64,000 nucleotides of DNA from Nesterenkonia sandarakina (GCF_013410215.1 NZ_JACCFQ010000001.1:930001-994000); one strand, 5' to 3'. Numbered from the stretch's first letter, positions 50,826-59,866 are shown. Translations and numbers: made by a program. The notes: generated from the sequence alone by a model not told the origin.

Positions 50826-52316
50826 ATGACCCAGTCCCCGAAGACCCCGACACCGGTCGCCCCAACCCGGGACGACCCGCTGCTGCGGCACCTCTCGGAG
50901 CGCCTCGGCGGACCCGCAGGCCGCCGGCTGCGCCCCCGGCGATCACCCGCCCCGCTGCTGCTGGGGCTGACCCTGCTGGGAATCCTGCTCTCCGCGCTGA
51001 CCAGCCAATACTGCCGGATCAACGGCTGGGGCGGGGTCGAGGTGTACCACGCCGGCTGCTACTCGGACATCAGTGCGCTCTTCGCCCAGCGCGGGCTCGA
51101 CGACGCGCCGTGGGGCCCCCTGCTGGGCACCGGATATTTCGAGTATCCGGTGCTCACCAGCCTGATCGCGGCGCTGCTGGCCGCCGCGACCCGGTTCCTG
51201 CTCGCCCAGGAGATGACCGCGGCACTGGGCTGGAGCGTCGAACGCGGCTCGCTGCTGTACTGGGATCTCAGCTTCGCCGCCGCTGCGGTGGTGTGGCTGG
51301 TGCTGGTGCTGGTGGTGATGAAGGCCGCGGGTGCACGGCCCTGGGACGCTGCGATAGTGGCGGTCTCTCCTGCGGTGATCTTCGGCATCGGGATCAACTG
51401 GGACATCTGGGCGGTGACCGCGATGGCGCTGGCCATCCTGGCCTTCCAGCGCGGGGCCCATCTCAGTGCAGGCGTGATGATCGGCGTCGGAGTCTCCTTC
51501 AAGCTCTTCCCGCTGTTCATGCTGGGCGCCGTGCTGGTCCTGGTGCTGCGCCGCGACACCGGCCTGGGCTTCGGGGTCTTCCTGAAGGTCCTCGGCGCAG
51601 CGGTGGTCAGCTGGCTGATCCTGAACCTGCCTGCCATGGCCCTGAGCTCCAGTGCCTGGTCTGAGTTCTTCGAGCTCTCCGCCGAGCGCGGCGCCGGATA
51701 CTCCTCGCCCTGGTACCTCTGGCAGCTCATCGCTGAGGGCCGGGGAGCCTCCGGGCTGAGTGCGACGGCGATCTCGGGATTCTCACTCGGGCTCTTCGCC
51801 GCCGCCTGCGCAGGCATCCTGCTGCTGGGTCTGCGCGCAGAACATCCCGCGCGGATGGTCCAGCTGCTGTTCCTGATCGTGGCCGCGTTCCTGCTGCTGA
51901 ACAAGGTCTACTCGCCGCAGTTCATGATCTGGCTGGTTCCGCTCATCGCGCTGGCGGCGCCACGCTGGCGGGATGCGCTGATCTGGCAGGGGTTCCAGCT
52001 GCTGCACTTCTGGGCGGTGTGGATGCACCTGGCGGGCATCGTCGGGGATCACGAGGCGCAGCATTCCTTTGACACCGCGCTCTACATCACCGCGGTGCTG
52101 GGCCACATCGGTGCCACGCTCTACCTGATGATCCAGGTGGTGCTCGACATCCTGCGCCCCCAGCGAGACCCCGTGCGCCAGGTCGGCCGCGGCCCAGAGC
52201 CCGGTGCCGCTCGCACGCCTGAACCTCGTGCCGCTCGCACGCCTGAGCCCCAGGTCGGTCGCGGCCCAGAGCCTGGCTCCGCACCGGAGCCGGCGCCGGG
52301 CTCAGCGCTGCGCTGA
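50826..52316 (+). CDS. GT87/DUF2029-like membrane glycosyltransferase
   Basis: 496-aa membrane protein with about ten helices, resembling polyprenyl-phosphate-mannose-using mannosyltransferases (GT87) that act in lipoglycan synthesis. Segments: APLLLGLTLLGILLSALTSQ, then a loop with GTGYFEYPVLTSLI, and GVSFKLFPLFMLGAVLVL. The C-terminus ends in a repetitive Pro/Glu/Arg tail (QVGRGPEPG, AARTPEP twice). TATCGT at 50813-50818 lies 7 nt before the ATG. Divergent pairing with ino1 fits a phosphatidylinositol-mannoside role, which is inferred. Confidence 0.83.
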   Translation: MTQSPKTPTPVAPTRDDPLLRHLSERLGGPAGRRLRPRRSPAPLLLGLTLLGILLSALTSQYCRINGWGGVEVYHAGCYSDISALFAQRGLDDAPWGPLLGTGYFEYPVLTSLIAALLAAATRFLLAQEMTAALGWSVERGSLLYWDLSFAAAAVVWLVLVLVVMKAAGARPWDAAIVAVSPAVIFGIGINWDIWAVTAMALAILAFQRGAHLSAGVMIGVGVSFKLFPLFMLGAVLVLVLRRDTGLGFGVFLKVLGAAVVSWLILNLPAMALSSSAWSEFFELSAERGAGYSSPWYLWQLIAEGRGASGLSATAISGFSLGLFAAACAGILLLGLRAEHPARMVQLLFLIVAAFLLLNKVYSPQFMIWLVPLIALAAPRWRDALIWQGFQLLHFWAVWMHLAGIVGDHEAQHSFDTALYITAVLGHIGATLYLMIQVVLDILRPQRDPVRQVGRGPEPGAARTPEPRAARTPEPQVGRGPEPGSAPEPAPGSALR

Positions 52317-53726
52317 GGCCCACTCCTTCAGGATCTCCACGGCCTCTGCCTTCTCCACCGGCCCGTGCTCCATGCGGTGTTCGAGCAGGAACTTATACGC
52401 CCGGCCCACCTCGGGTCCTGGAGCGATGCCCAGCACCTCCATGATCTGTTCCCCGTCCAGGTGCGGGCGGATCCGGTCAAGCTGTTCACGTTCGGCGAGT
52501 TCCACGATGCGCGCCTCGAGGTCGTCGTAGGCGTGGTCGAGCCGGGCCGCCTTCTTCTTGTTCCTGGTGGTCACATCCGATCGGGTGAGCCGGTGCAGAC
52601 GCTCGAGCTGGTCTCCGGCGTCGGTGACGTAGCGGCGCACCGCGGAGTCGCTCCACCCCTGGTCCCCGTAGCCGTAGAAGCGCATGTGCAGCTCCACCAG
52701 CAGGCTCACCGCGGCGATGCTGGCCTTGTCGAAGCGCAGCTCCTGCATCCGTCGTCGGGTCTGCTTGGCCCCGACCACGTCGTGGTGCCGGAAGCTGACC
52801 CCGCCACCGGGTTCGAAGCGCCGGGTCTTGGCCTTGCCCACGTCGTGCATCAGCGCCGCGAAGCGCAGCACGAAATCGGGTCCGGGCACCGGGCCGTCCT
52901 CGTCGGTCTCCAGGGCGCAGGCCTGTTCCAGCACCTGCAGCGAGTGCTGGTACACGTCCTTGTGCCGGTGATGCTCATCGTCGGTGAGCTTCAGCGCGGG
53001 CACCTCCGGGAGCATGATCTCCGCGAGCCCGGAGTCCACCAGCAGGTCGATCCCGGCACGCGGGTCCGCGCCGCAGATCAGCTTGACCAGCTCCTCGCGG
53101 ATCCGCTCTGCAGAGACGATGCTGAGCCGGGCAGACATCTCGGTCATCGCAGCGAGCACCTCTTCGGCGACCTCCATGCGCAGCTGCGAGGCGAAGCGCG
53201 CCGCGCGCATCATGCGCAGCGGGTCATCGGAGAATGACTCCTCCGGGGTGGCCGGGGTGCGCAGCACGCCCAGGTGCAGATCCTTCACGCCCCCGTGCGG
53301 GTCCACCAGTTCGAAGCCCGGCAGCTTCAGCGCCATCGCGTTGACCGTGAAGTCCCGCCGGATGAGGTCCTCACCCAGGTCGGTGCCGAAGTTGACCTGC
53401 GGCTTGCGTGAGCCAGGGTCGTAGGCCTCGGCGCGGTAGGTGGTGATCTCGATCGAGTCCGCGCCCTTGCGGATCCCGATGGTGCCGAAGTCCCGGCCGA
53501 TGTCCCAGTGCGCGTCGGCCCAGCCGGAGACCGTCTCGATGATCTCATCTGGGGTGGCGGCGGTGGTGAAGTCCAGGTCCGGGGAGGTGCGTCCCAGGAA
53601 GAGGTCCCGTACGGGACCTCCGACCAGGGAGAGCTCGAAGCCGTGGGCGGCGAAGCGTTCGCCGAGTTCGACGACGACCTCGGGCAGCCAGGCGCCGTCG
53701 GGAAAACCAGAGGGAAGGTAAGGCAT
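52302..53726 (-). CDS. cca: CCA tRNA nucleotidyltransferase
   Basis: Adds or repairs the 3' CCA of tRNAs (474 aa). Polymerase head SLVGGPVRDLFLGRTSPDLD with the catalytic DLDF; RRDFTVNAMALKLPG; tRNA-binding body; HD domain RFAALMHDVGKAKTRRF. ATG at 53726 is chosen for the usual N-terminus; ribosome site is weak. Overlaps the end of the convergent GT87-like gene by 15 bp. Confidence 0.95.
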   Translation of the reverse strand: MPYLPSGFPDGAWLPEVVVELGERFAAHGFELSLVGGPVRDLFLGRTSPDLDFTTAATPDEIIETVSGWADAHWDIGRDFGTIGIRKGADSIEITTYRAEAYDPGSRKPQVNFGTDLGEDLIRRDFTVNAMALKLPGFELVDPHGGVKDLHLGVLRTPATPEESFSDDPLRMMRAARFASQLRMEVAEEVLAAMTEMSARLSIVSAERIREELVKLICGADPRAGIDLLVDSGLAEIMLPEVPALKLTDDEHHRHKDVYQHSLQVLEQACALETDEDGPVPGPDFVLRFAALMHDVGKAKTRRFEPGGGVSFRHHDVVGAKQTRRRMQELRFDKASIAAVSLLVELHMRFYGYGDQGWSDSAVRRYVTDAGDQLERLHRLTRSDVTTRNKKKAARLDHAYDDLEARIVELAEREQLDRIRPHLDGEQIMEVLGIAPGPEVGRAYKFLLEHRMEHGPVEKAEAVEILKEWASAQR

Positions 53727-53836
53727 AGCGGAAACAGTGTCCCATATGCCTCGCCGGGTGCCGCTCCCACCCGCCTCAGCACTGGGATCCACGCCCGGCG
53801 CGGGACATCACGCCATGATCACAGCGACGATCCGAT

Positions 53837-53842
53837 TAGAGT
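53837..53842 (+). promoter_or_regulatory. -10 box of a probable leaderless transcript
   Basis: TAGAGT is 7 nt before the NUDIX ATG at 53850; no ribosome site is present. Confidence 0.55.
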
Positions 53843-53849
53843 GTTCTGT

Positions 53850-54404
53850 ATGAACAGACCGGAGACCGGCGATGAACGGCGCACCCCATTGACAGTGTCA
53901 ATGGGTGCCCGGCGTGTGCCGGCCCGCCAGAGCACCCGGCAGCAGGGGAGCCTTCCCACGGTCGAGGAGGTCAGCGCAGGAGGCGTGGTCATCCGTCCCG
54001 CATCCCCCGGTTTCGAGGTGGCCATCATCGCGCGCTACAACCGGGGCGGACGCCTGGAATGGTGCCTGCCCAAGGGCCATCCCGAAGGCTCAGAGACCTT
54101 CGAGGAGGCCGCGCTGCGCGAGGTGGCCGAGGAGACCGGAGTTCAGGGCGCCATCCTGACCTCCCTGGGCAGCATCGAGTACTGGTTCACCGTCCCCTCG
54201 CACCGGGTGCACAAGACGGTGCACCACTACCTGATGGAGGCTGTGGGCGGGGAGCTCAGCATCGAGAACGACCCCGACCATGAAGCCGTCGACGTCGCCT
54301 GGGTGGACATCGACGCACTGGAGCGGACGCTCTCCTTCCCCAATGAGCGCCGGATCGTGAACCTCGCGCGTCAGGTGATCGATGAGTCTGTGCAGTCCAG
54401 CTGA
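53850..54404 (+). CDS. NUDIX hydrolase
   Basis: 184-aa nucleoside-diphosphate-linked hydrolase with a complete Nudix box (G-x5-E-x7-REVAEETGV at about residues 75-97), preceded by a ~35-residue tail. In actinobacteria this gene regularly stands between cca and murJ. The substrate is unknown. Divergent from cca. Confidence 0.93.
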   Translation: MNRPETGDERRTPLTVSMGARRVPARQSTRQQGSLPTVEEVSAGGVVIRPASPGFEVAIIARYNRGGRLEWCLPKGHPEGSETFEEAALREVAEETGVQGAILTSLGSIEYWFTVPSHRVHKTVHHYLMEAVGGELSIENDPDHEAVDVAWVDIDALERTLSFPNERRIVNLARQVIDESVQSS

Positions 54405-54425
54405 CCCGGCTATAGTCCTCTGACG

Positions 54426-56264
54426 ATGACTGCTGCTTCCCCCCATCAGACCGACCCGGGCGCTCCGCCGCCTCCGCCTGCGACTCCGGCGACCCCGGAC
54501 GGCACCGCAGCCAGCGAGAGCTCCGCAGAGCCCGTAGGCCCCGCGGGCACCTCCGGCTCCGGCTCAGACCCCGCGGCGGATCAGAGCCACCTGCCCGCCA
54601 AGGGGCTGGCCCGGGCCAGCGCGATCATGGCGGCGGGGACGCTGGTCTCCCGAGTGCTCGGCTTCGTGCGCACCGCGCTGCTGGCGGTGGCCATCGGGTC
54701 CACCACTCTGGTCGCGGATGTCTTCGAGAAGGCCAACACCGTCCCCAATGTGATCTACCTGCTGCTCGCCGGCGGGATGTTCAACGTGGTGCTGGTCCCG
54801 CAGCTGATCAAGGCCGCCCGGCGCCCCGACCGGGGCGCGGACTACACCTCCCGGCTGCTCACGCTGACCACCACCGTGCTCGCGGTCTTCACCGTGCTGC
54901 TGACCCTCGCGGCGTACCCGATCGTGCTCGCCCTGACCCGGAACTGGACCGAGCCGATGCTCGCCCTGGGCACTGCCTTCGCGATCTGGACGCTTCCGCA
55001 GATCTTCTTCTACGGGCTCTACGCGGTGACCGGGCAGGTGCTCAACGCCAACGCCCGCTTCGGCTGGTACATGTGGGCCCCGGTGCTGAACAACTTGATC
55101 GCCATCGGGGTGATCCTCAGCTTCATCATCACCTTCGGCCGGTATGCCGCCAGCGACGACCAGCTCACGGAGTGGACCGCGCAGCAGACCATCTGGCTCG
55201 CCGCCGGGCACACCGTCGGGATCATCGCCCAGGCGCTGCTGCTGCTGTGGCCGCTCTCCCGGCTCGGGCTGAAGCTGCGCCCGAAGTTCGGGCTCAAAGG
55301 GATGGGCCTGGCCTCCACCGGCCGGATCGCCGGGTGGACCCTGGTGACCATGCTCATCGGCAACATCGCCAACCTGCTCTATATGCGCCTGATCTCCGGA
55401 GCGACGGCGACCCGTGAGGGGATGGGGGAGCTCGGCGCCTCGGTGCCCGGTGAGTACGCGGCCAACGTCGCCGAGCTGATCGCGATCCTGCCGCACTCGG
55501 TGTTCGTGCTCTCCATCGCCACGGTGCTCTTCAACCAGCTCGCCCGCGCGATGGACCTGGGCCGCTATTCCCGGGCCCGGGAGATCATCAACGAGGGGCT
55601 GCGGATCTTCGCGATCCCCGTGATGTTCTGCATGGTGGCCGTCTTGGTCCTGGCCGGCCCGCTGGGCCGGATCTTCGGCGGTGCCGCGGCCGACGCGAAC
55701 CTCGCCGGCGCCGCCATCGGGCAGCTGCTGGTGCTGCTGGCCCTGGGCATGCCCTTCCGCTCCGCCAGCTTCTACCTGATGCGCGTCTTCTACTCCGCGG
55801 AGGACGCGAAGACCCCGATGCTGATCTACGCGATCATCGCGGCGGTGGGCCTGAGCACCGCCTACGGGTTGGCCCAGGTGGTCCCCGACGAGCTGATCCC
55901 CTACCTGGTCATCGGACTCTTCACCGCGCTGCACATGCTGCAGTACCTGATCTGCCACCTGCTGGTGGTCCGCCGCTGGGGCGGCTTCGACTTCGCCTCG
56001 GTGCTGGGAGCGTATCTGCGTTCCGGGGCCTGCGCGGCCACCGCCGGGCTCGCCGGGGCGGCGACGCTGTGGCTGCTCGGCGGCTACAACTGGGGCTTCG
56101 CCTGGAACACCATCTTCACCGCGGTGATCAGCTGCGCCGCCGTCGGGGTGGTGATGGCGGTGGTCTTCGTGGTGATGCTGCGCTGGCTGCGCGTGGAGGA
56201 GTTCACCGCTGCCATCGCGCCGCTGGCCAGGCGCGTTCCAGCACTGTCCCGCCTGGCCCGGTAG
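54426..56264 (+). CDS. murJ: Lipid II flippase MurJ
   Basis: 612-aa MviN/MurJ flippase that moves the peptidoglycan precursor across the membrane. A ~55-residue Pro/Ser/Gly-rich cytoplasmic tail precedes KGLARASAIMAAGTLVSRVL and about fourteen helices. Conserved GFVRTALLAVAIGSTTLVAD and FYSAEDAKTPMLIYAI are visible. TATAGT stands 9 nt before the ATG. Unlike mycobacterial MviN it has no C-terminal pseudokinase; a similar region is encoded by the next gene. Confidence 0.95.
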   Translation: MTAASPHQTDPGAPPPPPATPATPDGTAASESSAEPVGPAGTSGSGSDPAADQSHLPAKGLARASAIMAAGTLVSRVLGFVRTALLAVAIGSTTLVADVFEKANTVPNVIYLLLAGGMFNVVLVPQLIKAARRPDRGADYTSRLLTLTTTVLAVFTVLLTLAAYPIVLALTRNWTEPMLALGTAFAIWTLPQIFFYGLYAVTGQVLNANARFGWYMWAPVLNNLIAIGVILSFIITFGRYAASDDQLTEWTAQQTIWLAAGHTVGIIAQALLLLWPLSRLGLKLRPKFGLKGMGLASTGRIAGWTLVTMLIGNIANLLYMRLISGATATREGMGELGASVPGEYAANVAELIAILPHSVFVLSIATVLFNQLARAMDLGRYSRAREIINEGLRIFAIPVMFCMVAVLVLAGPLGRIFGGAAADANLAGAAIGQLLVLLALGMPFRSASFYLMRVFYSAEDAKTPMLIYAIIAAVGLSTAYGLAQVVPDELIPYLVIGLFTALHMLQYLICHLLVVRRWGGFDFASVLGAYLRSGACAATAGLAGAATLWLLGGYNWGFAWNTIFTAVISCAAVGVVMAVVFVVMLRWLRVEEFTAAIAPLARRVPALSRLAR

Positions 56265-56332
56265 GCTTGGGATGATCAGTTGCTGGCCGTCCGGAGCGGT
56301 GGCCAGGATGTTTCCCGGACCGAGGAGAACTT

Positions 56333-58282
56333 GTGGCGCAGCCTTTCGGCGTCGGCGATCTAGTGGGTGGGCGCTACCGCGTCACCCATCACGTGGTGAC
56401 GTCTGCCGACCAGGACATCGTCTTCCAGGCGAGCGATGAGGTCCTGGACCGAGATGTGAGCATCCTGCTGGCCTCACGCTCGAACGCGAAACAGGTGGCC
56501 ACCTCGGCACGGGAACTGGCGATGGGGTCACGAGACTCCGAGGTCCAGGTGCTCGACCTCGGGCTGACCGATGAGCGGACCTACCTGATCTCCACCCTGG
56601 TGGACCCCAACACGCTGCTGGATCTGGTGGTCCCGGACACCGCCCCCTACGTGGAGCCCTTCTTCACCGACTCGTTGGGATCCGAGCTCTTCGGGCAGTC
56701 CCGGGTGATGGAGCCCGAGACCTACGAGGACGACGACGAGTACTACGCCGGCCTGCACGCCGGGGCCTCCGATGATCGCTCCCAGGATGCCGCACGCCGC
56801 TTCCGACGACGTCGGCCCGCCTTCCTGGACAAGGTGTCTGACTCCTTGAATCGACGGCTGAACACCGAGAACGACGCCGCCGCGCTGGCCATGGCCGCAG
56901 GCCAGAAGGATCCAGAGCACACCGCGGCCGCGGACTTCCTGCGCCTGGACATGGAACTGACCTCTGCCGACCCGGCTGGGGACACCCCGGAGGACTTCAG
57001 CGGCACCCGGGAGATCGCCTCGACTGCACCCCCCGCCACGGCCTCCGCCGCTGCAGCAGTTCCGGCGGCACCCGGGTCAGCATCTCAGGCCCCGGCGACG
57101 GAGCCTGACGGAGCCTCCGGGGGCACACCCGTCTCCACCGCCTCCACTTTCCATGGGGAGGCGTCTGACCACGGGGAGGCCGCAGGTGCAGCCGGTGCCC
57201 GTCAGGACGATCTGGACGGGGATGAGGTCGTGGACAATCCCCCGGACTCCCCGATCGACACGTTCAACCCTCCGCCAGGTCCACCGGAGGCCTCGCAGCC
57301 CCCGCTGCCCGGACCGCCGCGGTCACGTCGCCTCAATGAATCGGTCTCCTTCACCGGTCTGATCCGGCCGGTCCCGCGTCTGGACGAAGAGACCACGCTG
57401 CAGGGGACAGCTGAGCCCTCCGCAGACTCGAATGCTGACGCTGCGGAAGCGGCAGGCGGCAGCACGGTCCCCGCGGCCGGTGCAGCTGCTGCTGGATCCG
57501 CTGCTGCATCCTCTGGGGCGGCCTCTGATGGCGCCGCGGGCTCACGCTCGGTCCCTGCGACCGCGGAGCCCGCTGACACGGACTTCCGGGATGAGAAGCC
57601 CGGAATAGGACGCTGGATCACCGCTGCAGGGCTTGCCGCGCTGTTGCTGATCGCCGCCGTGGTGATGTTCTTGAACCTGCGCGGCGGGGAGTCCGAAGAC
57701 ACCGCCGCCACTGCAGATCAGACCCAGGAGGAGGCTGACGAGGGCGCTGCAGCAGAGGGCTCCGACGAGGCCGGGGACCAGGAATCCTCCTCCGAGGAGT
57801 CCGCACCCGCTGAGACCTCCGGTCCAGAACCGGAGATCGCGGGCATCACCCGGGTTGTGCCGGATTCCCCGGATCTGATCGCCGATCGCGACGGGCAGCT
57901 TTCCAACCTCTTCGACGGCGACCCCTCCACCACCTGGGTCACGCTGTCCTTCGCCACCGCCGATTTCGGTGGCTTCAGCTCAGGCGTCGGCCTCATCGCC
58001 GAGCTGGAGGAACCCACAGAGATCTCCTCCGTCACGGTCAACCAGGTGGGCGAGAGCTCCGGGGGCGCCTTCGAGGTCCTGGTCAACGATTCACCCAGCT
58101 TCGAAGGTGCCCAGCAGGTCGCAGAGGGCACCTTGAACTGGGACGAGACCACCGTGGAGGTCGACGCCGAAGGTGCGGCAGGCTATGTGATCATCAACAT
58201 CACAGAGCTGCCGAGCCAGGATTCGCCCAACGCCGACGGGCTTCCCTTCAGCACCGAACTGGCACAGATCCGCATCGACTGA
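56333..58282 (+). CDS. Pseudokinase-remnant/extracellular-domain membrane protein next to murJ
   Basis: 649-aa protein. Residues 1-~130 resemble a Ser/Thr-kinase N-lobe (LVGGRYRVTHHVVTSADQDI, with strand pattern) but no catalytic loop follows. Then a long Ala/Asp/Pro-rich linker, one membrane helix (WITAAGLAALLLIAAVVMFL at about residues 425-445), an acidic linker and an extracellular discoidin-like beta domain (QLSNLFDGDPSTTWVTLSF). In mycobacteria similar parts are fused to MviN, where the pseudokinase recruits FhaA. GTG start after GAGGAGAA. Confidence 0.8.
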   Translation: MAQPFGVGDLVGGRYRVTHHVVTSADQDIVFQASDEVLDRDVSILLASRSNAKQVATSARELAMGSRDSEVQVLDLGLTDERTYLISTLVDPNTLLDLVVPDTAPYVEPFFTDSLGSELFGQSRVMEPETYEDDDEYYAGLHAGASDDRSQDAARRFRRRRPAFLDKVSDSLNRRLNTENDAAALAMAAGQKDPEHTAAADFLRLDMELTSADPAGDTPEDFSGTREIASTAPPATASAAAAVPAAPGSASQAPATEPDGASGGTPVSTASTFHGEASDHGEAAGAAGARQDDLDGDEVVDNPPDSPIDTFNPPPGPPEASQPPLPGPPRSRRLNESVSFTGLIRPVPRLDEETTLQGTAEPSADSNADAAEAAGGSTVPAAGAAAAGSAAASSGAASDGAAGSRSVPATAEPADTDFRDEKPGIGRWITAAGLAALLLIAAVVMFLNLRGGESEDTAATADQTQEEADEGAAAEGSDEAGDQESSSEESAPAETSGPEPEIAGITRVVPDSPDLIADRDGQLSNLFDGDPSTTWVTLSFATADFGGFSSGVGLIAELEEPTEISSVTVNQVGESSGGAFEVLVNDSPSFEGAQQVAEGTLNWDETTVEVDAEGAAGYVIINITELPSQDSPNADGLPFSTELAQIRID

Positions 58283-58334
58283 ACCCTCACTGCGGTGGGG
58301 TGCCGGACATGGCTCCAGTAGGCTGGCGGGTGAT

Positions 58335-58360
58335 GGAATAGGGTGAACATCGATGATGTT
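58335..58360 (+). promoter_or_regulatory. Sigma-R-type promoter of trxBA
   Basis: GGAAT (58335-58339) and GTT (58358-58360) are separated by exactly 18 nt, the consensus of the actinobacterial disulfide-stress sigma factor SigR/SigH, which is known to drive trxBA in Streptomyces. It lies 43 bp before trxB, inside a dyad (TGGAATA/TATTCCA and TGAACAT/ATGTTCA, 58334-58370). Confidence 0.8.
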
Positions 58361-58402
58361 CAATATTCCAGACACCACGACCGTTGCTAAGGACATGTGA
58401 TT

Positions 58403-59407
58403 GTGACTGAACAGACCCCTGACCAGGTTCATGACGTGGTCATCATCGGCTCCGGCCCTGCTGGCTACACCGCGGCCGTCTACATGGCCCGTGCAAACCT
58501 GAACCCCATCATCCTCACCGGCTCTGTGACCGCAGGTGGGGAGCTGATGAACACCACCGAGGTGGAGAACTTCCCGGGCTTCCCCGAGGGCATCATGGGC
58601 CCTGACCTGATGATGAACATGGAGCAGCAGGCACGCCGGTTCGGCGCGGACATCCGCCACGAGGATGCCACCGAGCTGCTCCTGGATCAGCCGATCAAGC
58701 AGATCACCACCGGTGCCGGGGACGTGCTGCATTCCCGCGCCGTCGTGCTGGCCACCGGATCCGCCTACCGCGAGCTCGGCGTGCCGGGCGAGAAGGCGCT
58801 CTCCGGCCACGGCGTCAGCTGGTGCGCCACCTGCGACGGCTTCTTCTTCCGGGAGCAGAACATCGCGGTGGTCGGCGGCGGAGACTCCGCCATGGAGGAG
58901 GCTCTGTTCCTCACGAAGTTCGCCTCCAAGGTCACCGTCCTGCACCGCCGCGGTGAACTGCGCGCCTCCCAGATCATGGCGGACCGCGCGAAGGCCAACG
59001 AGAAGATCGAGTTCATCTGGAACACCGAGGTCACCGAGGTCCAGGGCGAGGGCAAAGTCAGCCGGCTGCTGCTGCGCGACACCACCACCGGGGAGCCATC
59101 CTCCCTGGATGTGACAGGTGTCTTCGTGGCTATTGGTCATGACCCCCGCACCGAGCTCTTCAAGGATCAGATCACGCTCACCGAAGAAGGCACGGCTTGG
59201 GTCGAGGGGCGTACCTCCAGGACCTCGCTGCCCGGCGTCTTCGCCGCCGGAGATGTGCTTGATCCGACCTACCGGCAGGCGATCACCGCTGCAGGCTCCG
59301 GCTGTGTGGCGGCCCTCGACGTCGAACACTGGTTGGCGGACACGCTGAACTCTGAGGCCGCCAAGGTGCCGACTCCCCCTACCAACACTGCCCCCGTACC
59401 GTCCTAA
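58403..59407 (+). CDS. trxB: Thioredoxin reductase
   Basis: FAD/NADPH flavoenzyme (334 aa) that reduces thioredoxin. FAD motif VVIIGSGPAGYTAAVYMA, redox site WCATCDGFFF, NADPH motif VVGGGDSAMEEALFL and C-terminal GVFAAGDVLDPTYRQAITAA. GTG at 58403 has AAGGA 8-9 nt upstream; the in-frame GTG at 58397 is too close. Followed 14 bp later by trxA. Confidence 0.97.
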   Translation: MTEQTPDQVHDVVIIGSGPAGYTAAVYMARANLNPIILTGSVTAGGELMNTTEVENFPGFPEGIMGPDLMMNMEQQARRFGADIRHEDATELLLDQPIKQITTGAGDVLHSRAVVLATGSAYRELGVPGEKALSGHGVSWCATCDGFFFREQNIAVVGGGDSAMEEALFLTKFASKVTVLHRRGELRASQIMADRAKANEKIEFIWNTEVTEVQGEGKVSRLLLRDTTTGEPSSLDVTGVFVAIGHDPRTELFKDQITLTEEGTAWVEGRTSRTSLPGVFAAGDVLDPTYRQAITAAGSGCVAALDVEHWLADTLNSEAAKVPTPPTNTAPVPS

Positions 59408-59421
59408 GAAAGGAGATCTAC

Positions 59422-59748
59422 ATGTCAGATCTCAAGAACGTCACCGATGCAAGCTTCGAGCAGGACGTCCTGCAGGCCGATAGGCCGGTTCTGGTCGATT
59501 TCTGGGCCGAGTGGTGCGGCCCCTGCCGCATGCTGACTCCGATCCTCGAGGAGCTGGCCGCCGAGAACCCGGAGAAGATCGAGGTCGTGAAGGTCAACGT
59601 GGATGAGAATCCCGGCACCGCGGCCAAGTTCGGGATCACCTCGATCCCTGCGGTCTACGCCTTCAAGGGTGGCGAGCACGTGCAGTCTTCGATCGGCGCG
59701 AAGCCCAAGCAGGTCCTTGAGCAGGAGTTCGCTGATCTGCTGAAGTAG
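59422..59748 (+). CDS. trxA: Thioredoxin
   Basis: 108-aa thioredoxin with the active site FWAEWCGPCRMLTPIL and the conserved cis-Pro segment FGITSIPAVYAFK. AAAGGAG precedes the ATG. Co-transcribed with trxB from the sigma-R-type promoter. Small stem GCCCCG/CGGGGC follows at 59755-59771. Confidence 0.98.
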   Translation: MSDLKNVTDASFEQDVLQADRPVLVDFWAEWCGPCRMLTPILEELAAENPEKIEVVKVNVDENPGTAAKFGITSIPAVYAFKGGEHVQSSIGAKPKQVLEQEFADLLK

Positions 59749-59775
59749 CAACCGGCCCCGAACTTCGGGGCTCTT

Positions 59776-59819
59776 ACAGGTGGGGCCCGGAACGCAGCTG
59801 CGTTCCGGGCCCCACCTGT
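59776..59819. terminator. 44-bp perfect palindrome between trxA and parB
   Basis: Two 22-nt arms (centre 59797/59798, core GCAGCTGC) are perfectly complementary. On the plus strand TTT follows. It probably acts as a bidirectional terminator for trxA and parB, which converge here. It overlaps the first two bases of a parS site. Confidence 0.8.
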
Positions 59820-59831
59820 TTCACGTGAAAC
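59818..59831. other. parS site
   Basis: GTTTCACGTGAAAC, exact ParB-binding 14-mer, between trxA and the parB end and abutting the 44-bp palindrome. Confidence 0.92.
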
Positions 59832-59866
59832 TCGATGACCCCTTCCAGGGGCGCGAGGTCAGCGAT

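Noticed and set aside
54564-55958. 464-codon minus-strand frame opposite murJ
   Set aside because: Gln/His/Arg-rich shadow of a clear membrane protein.
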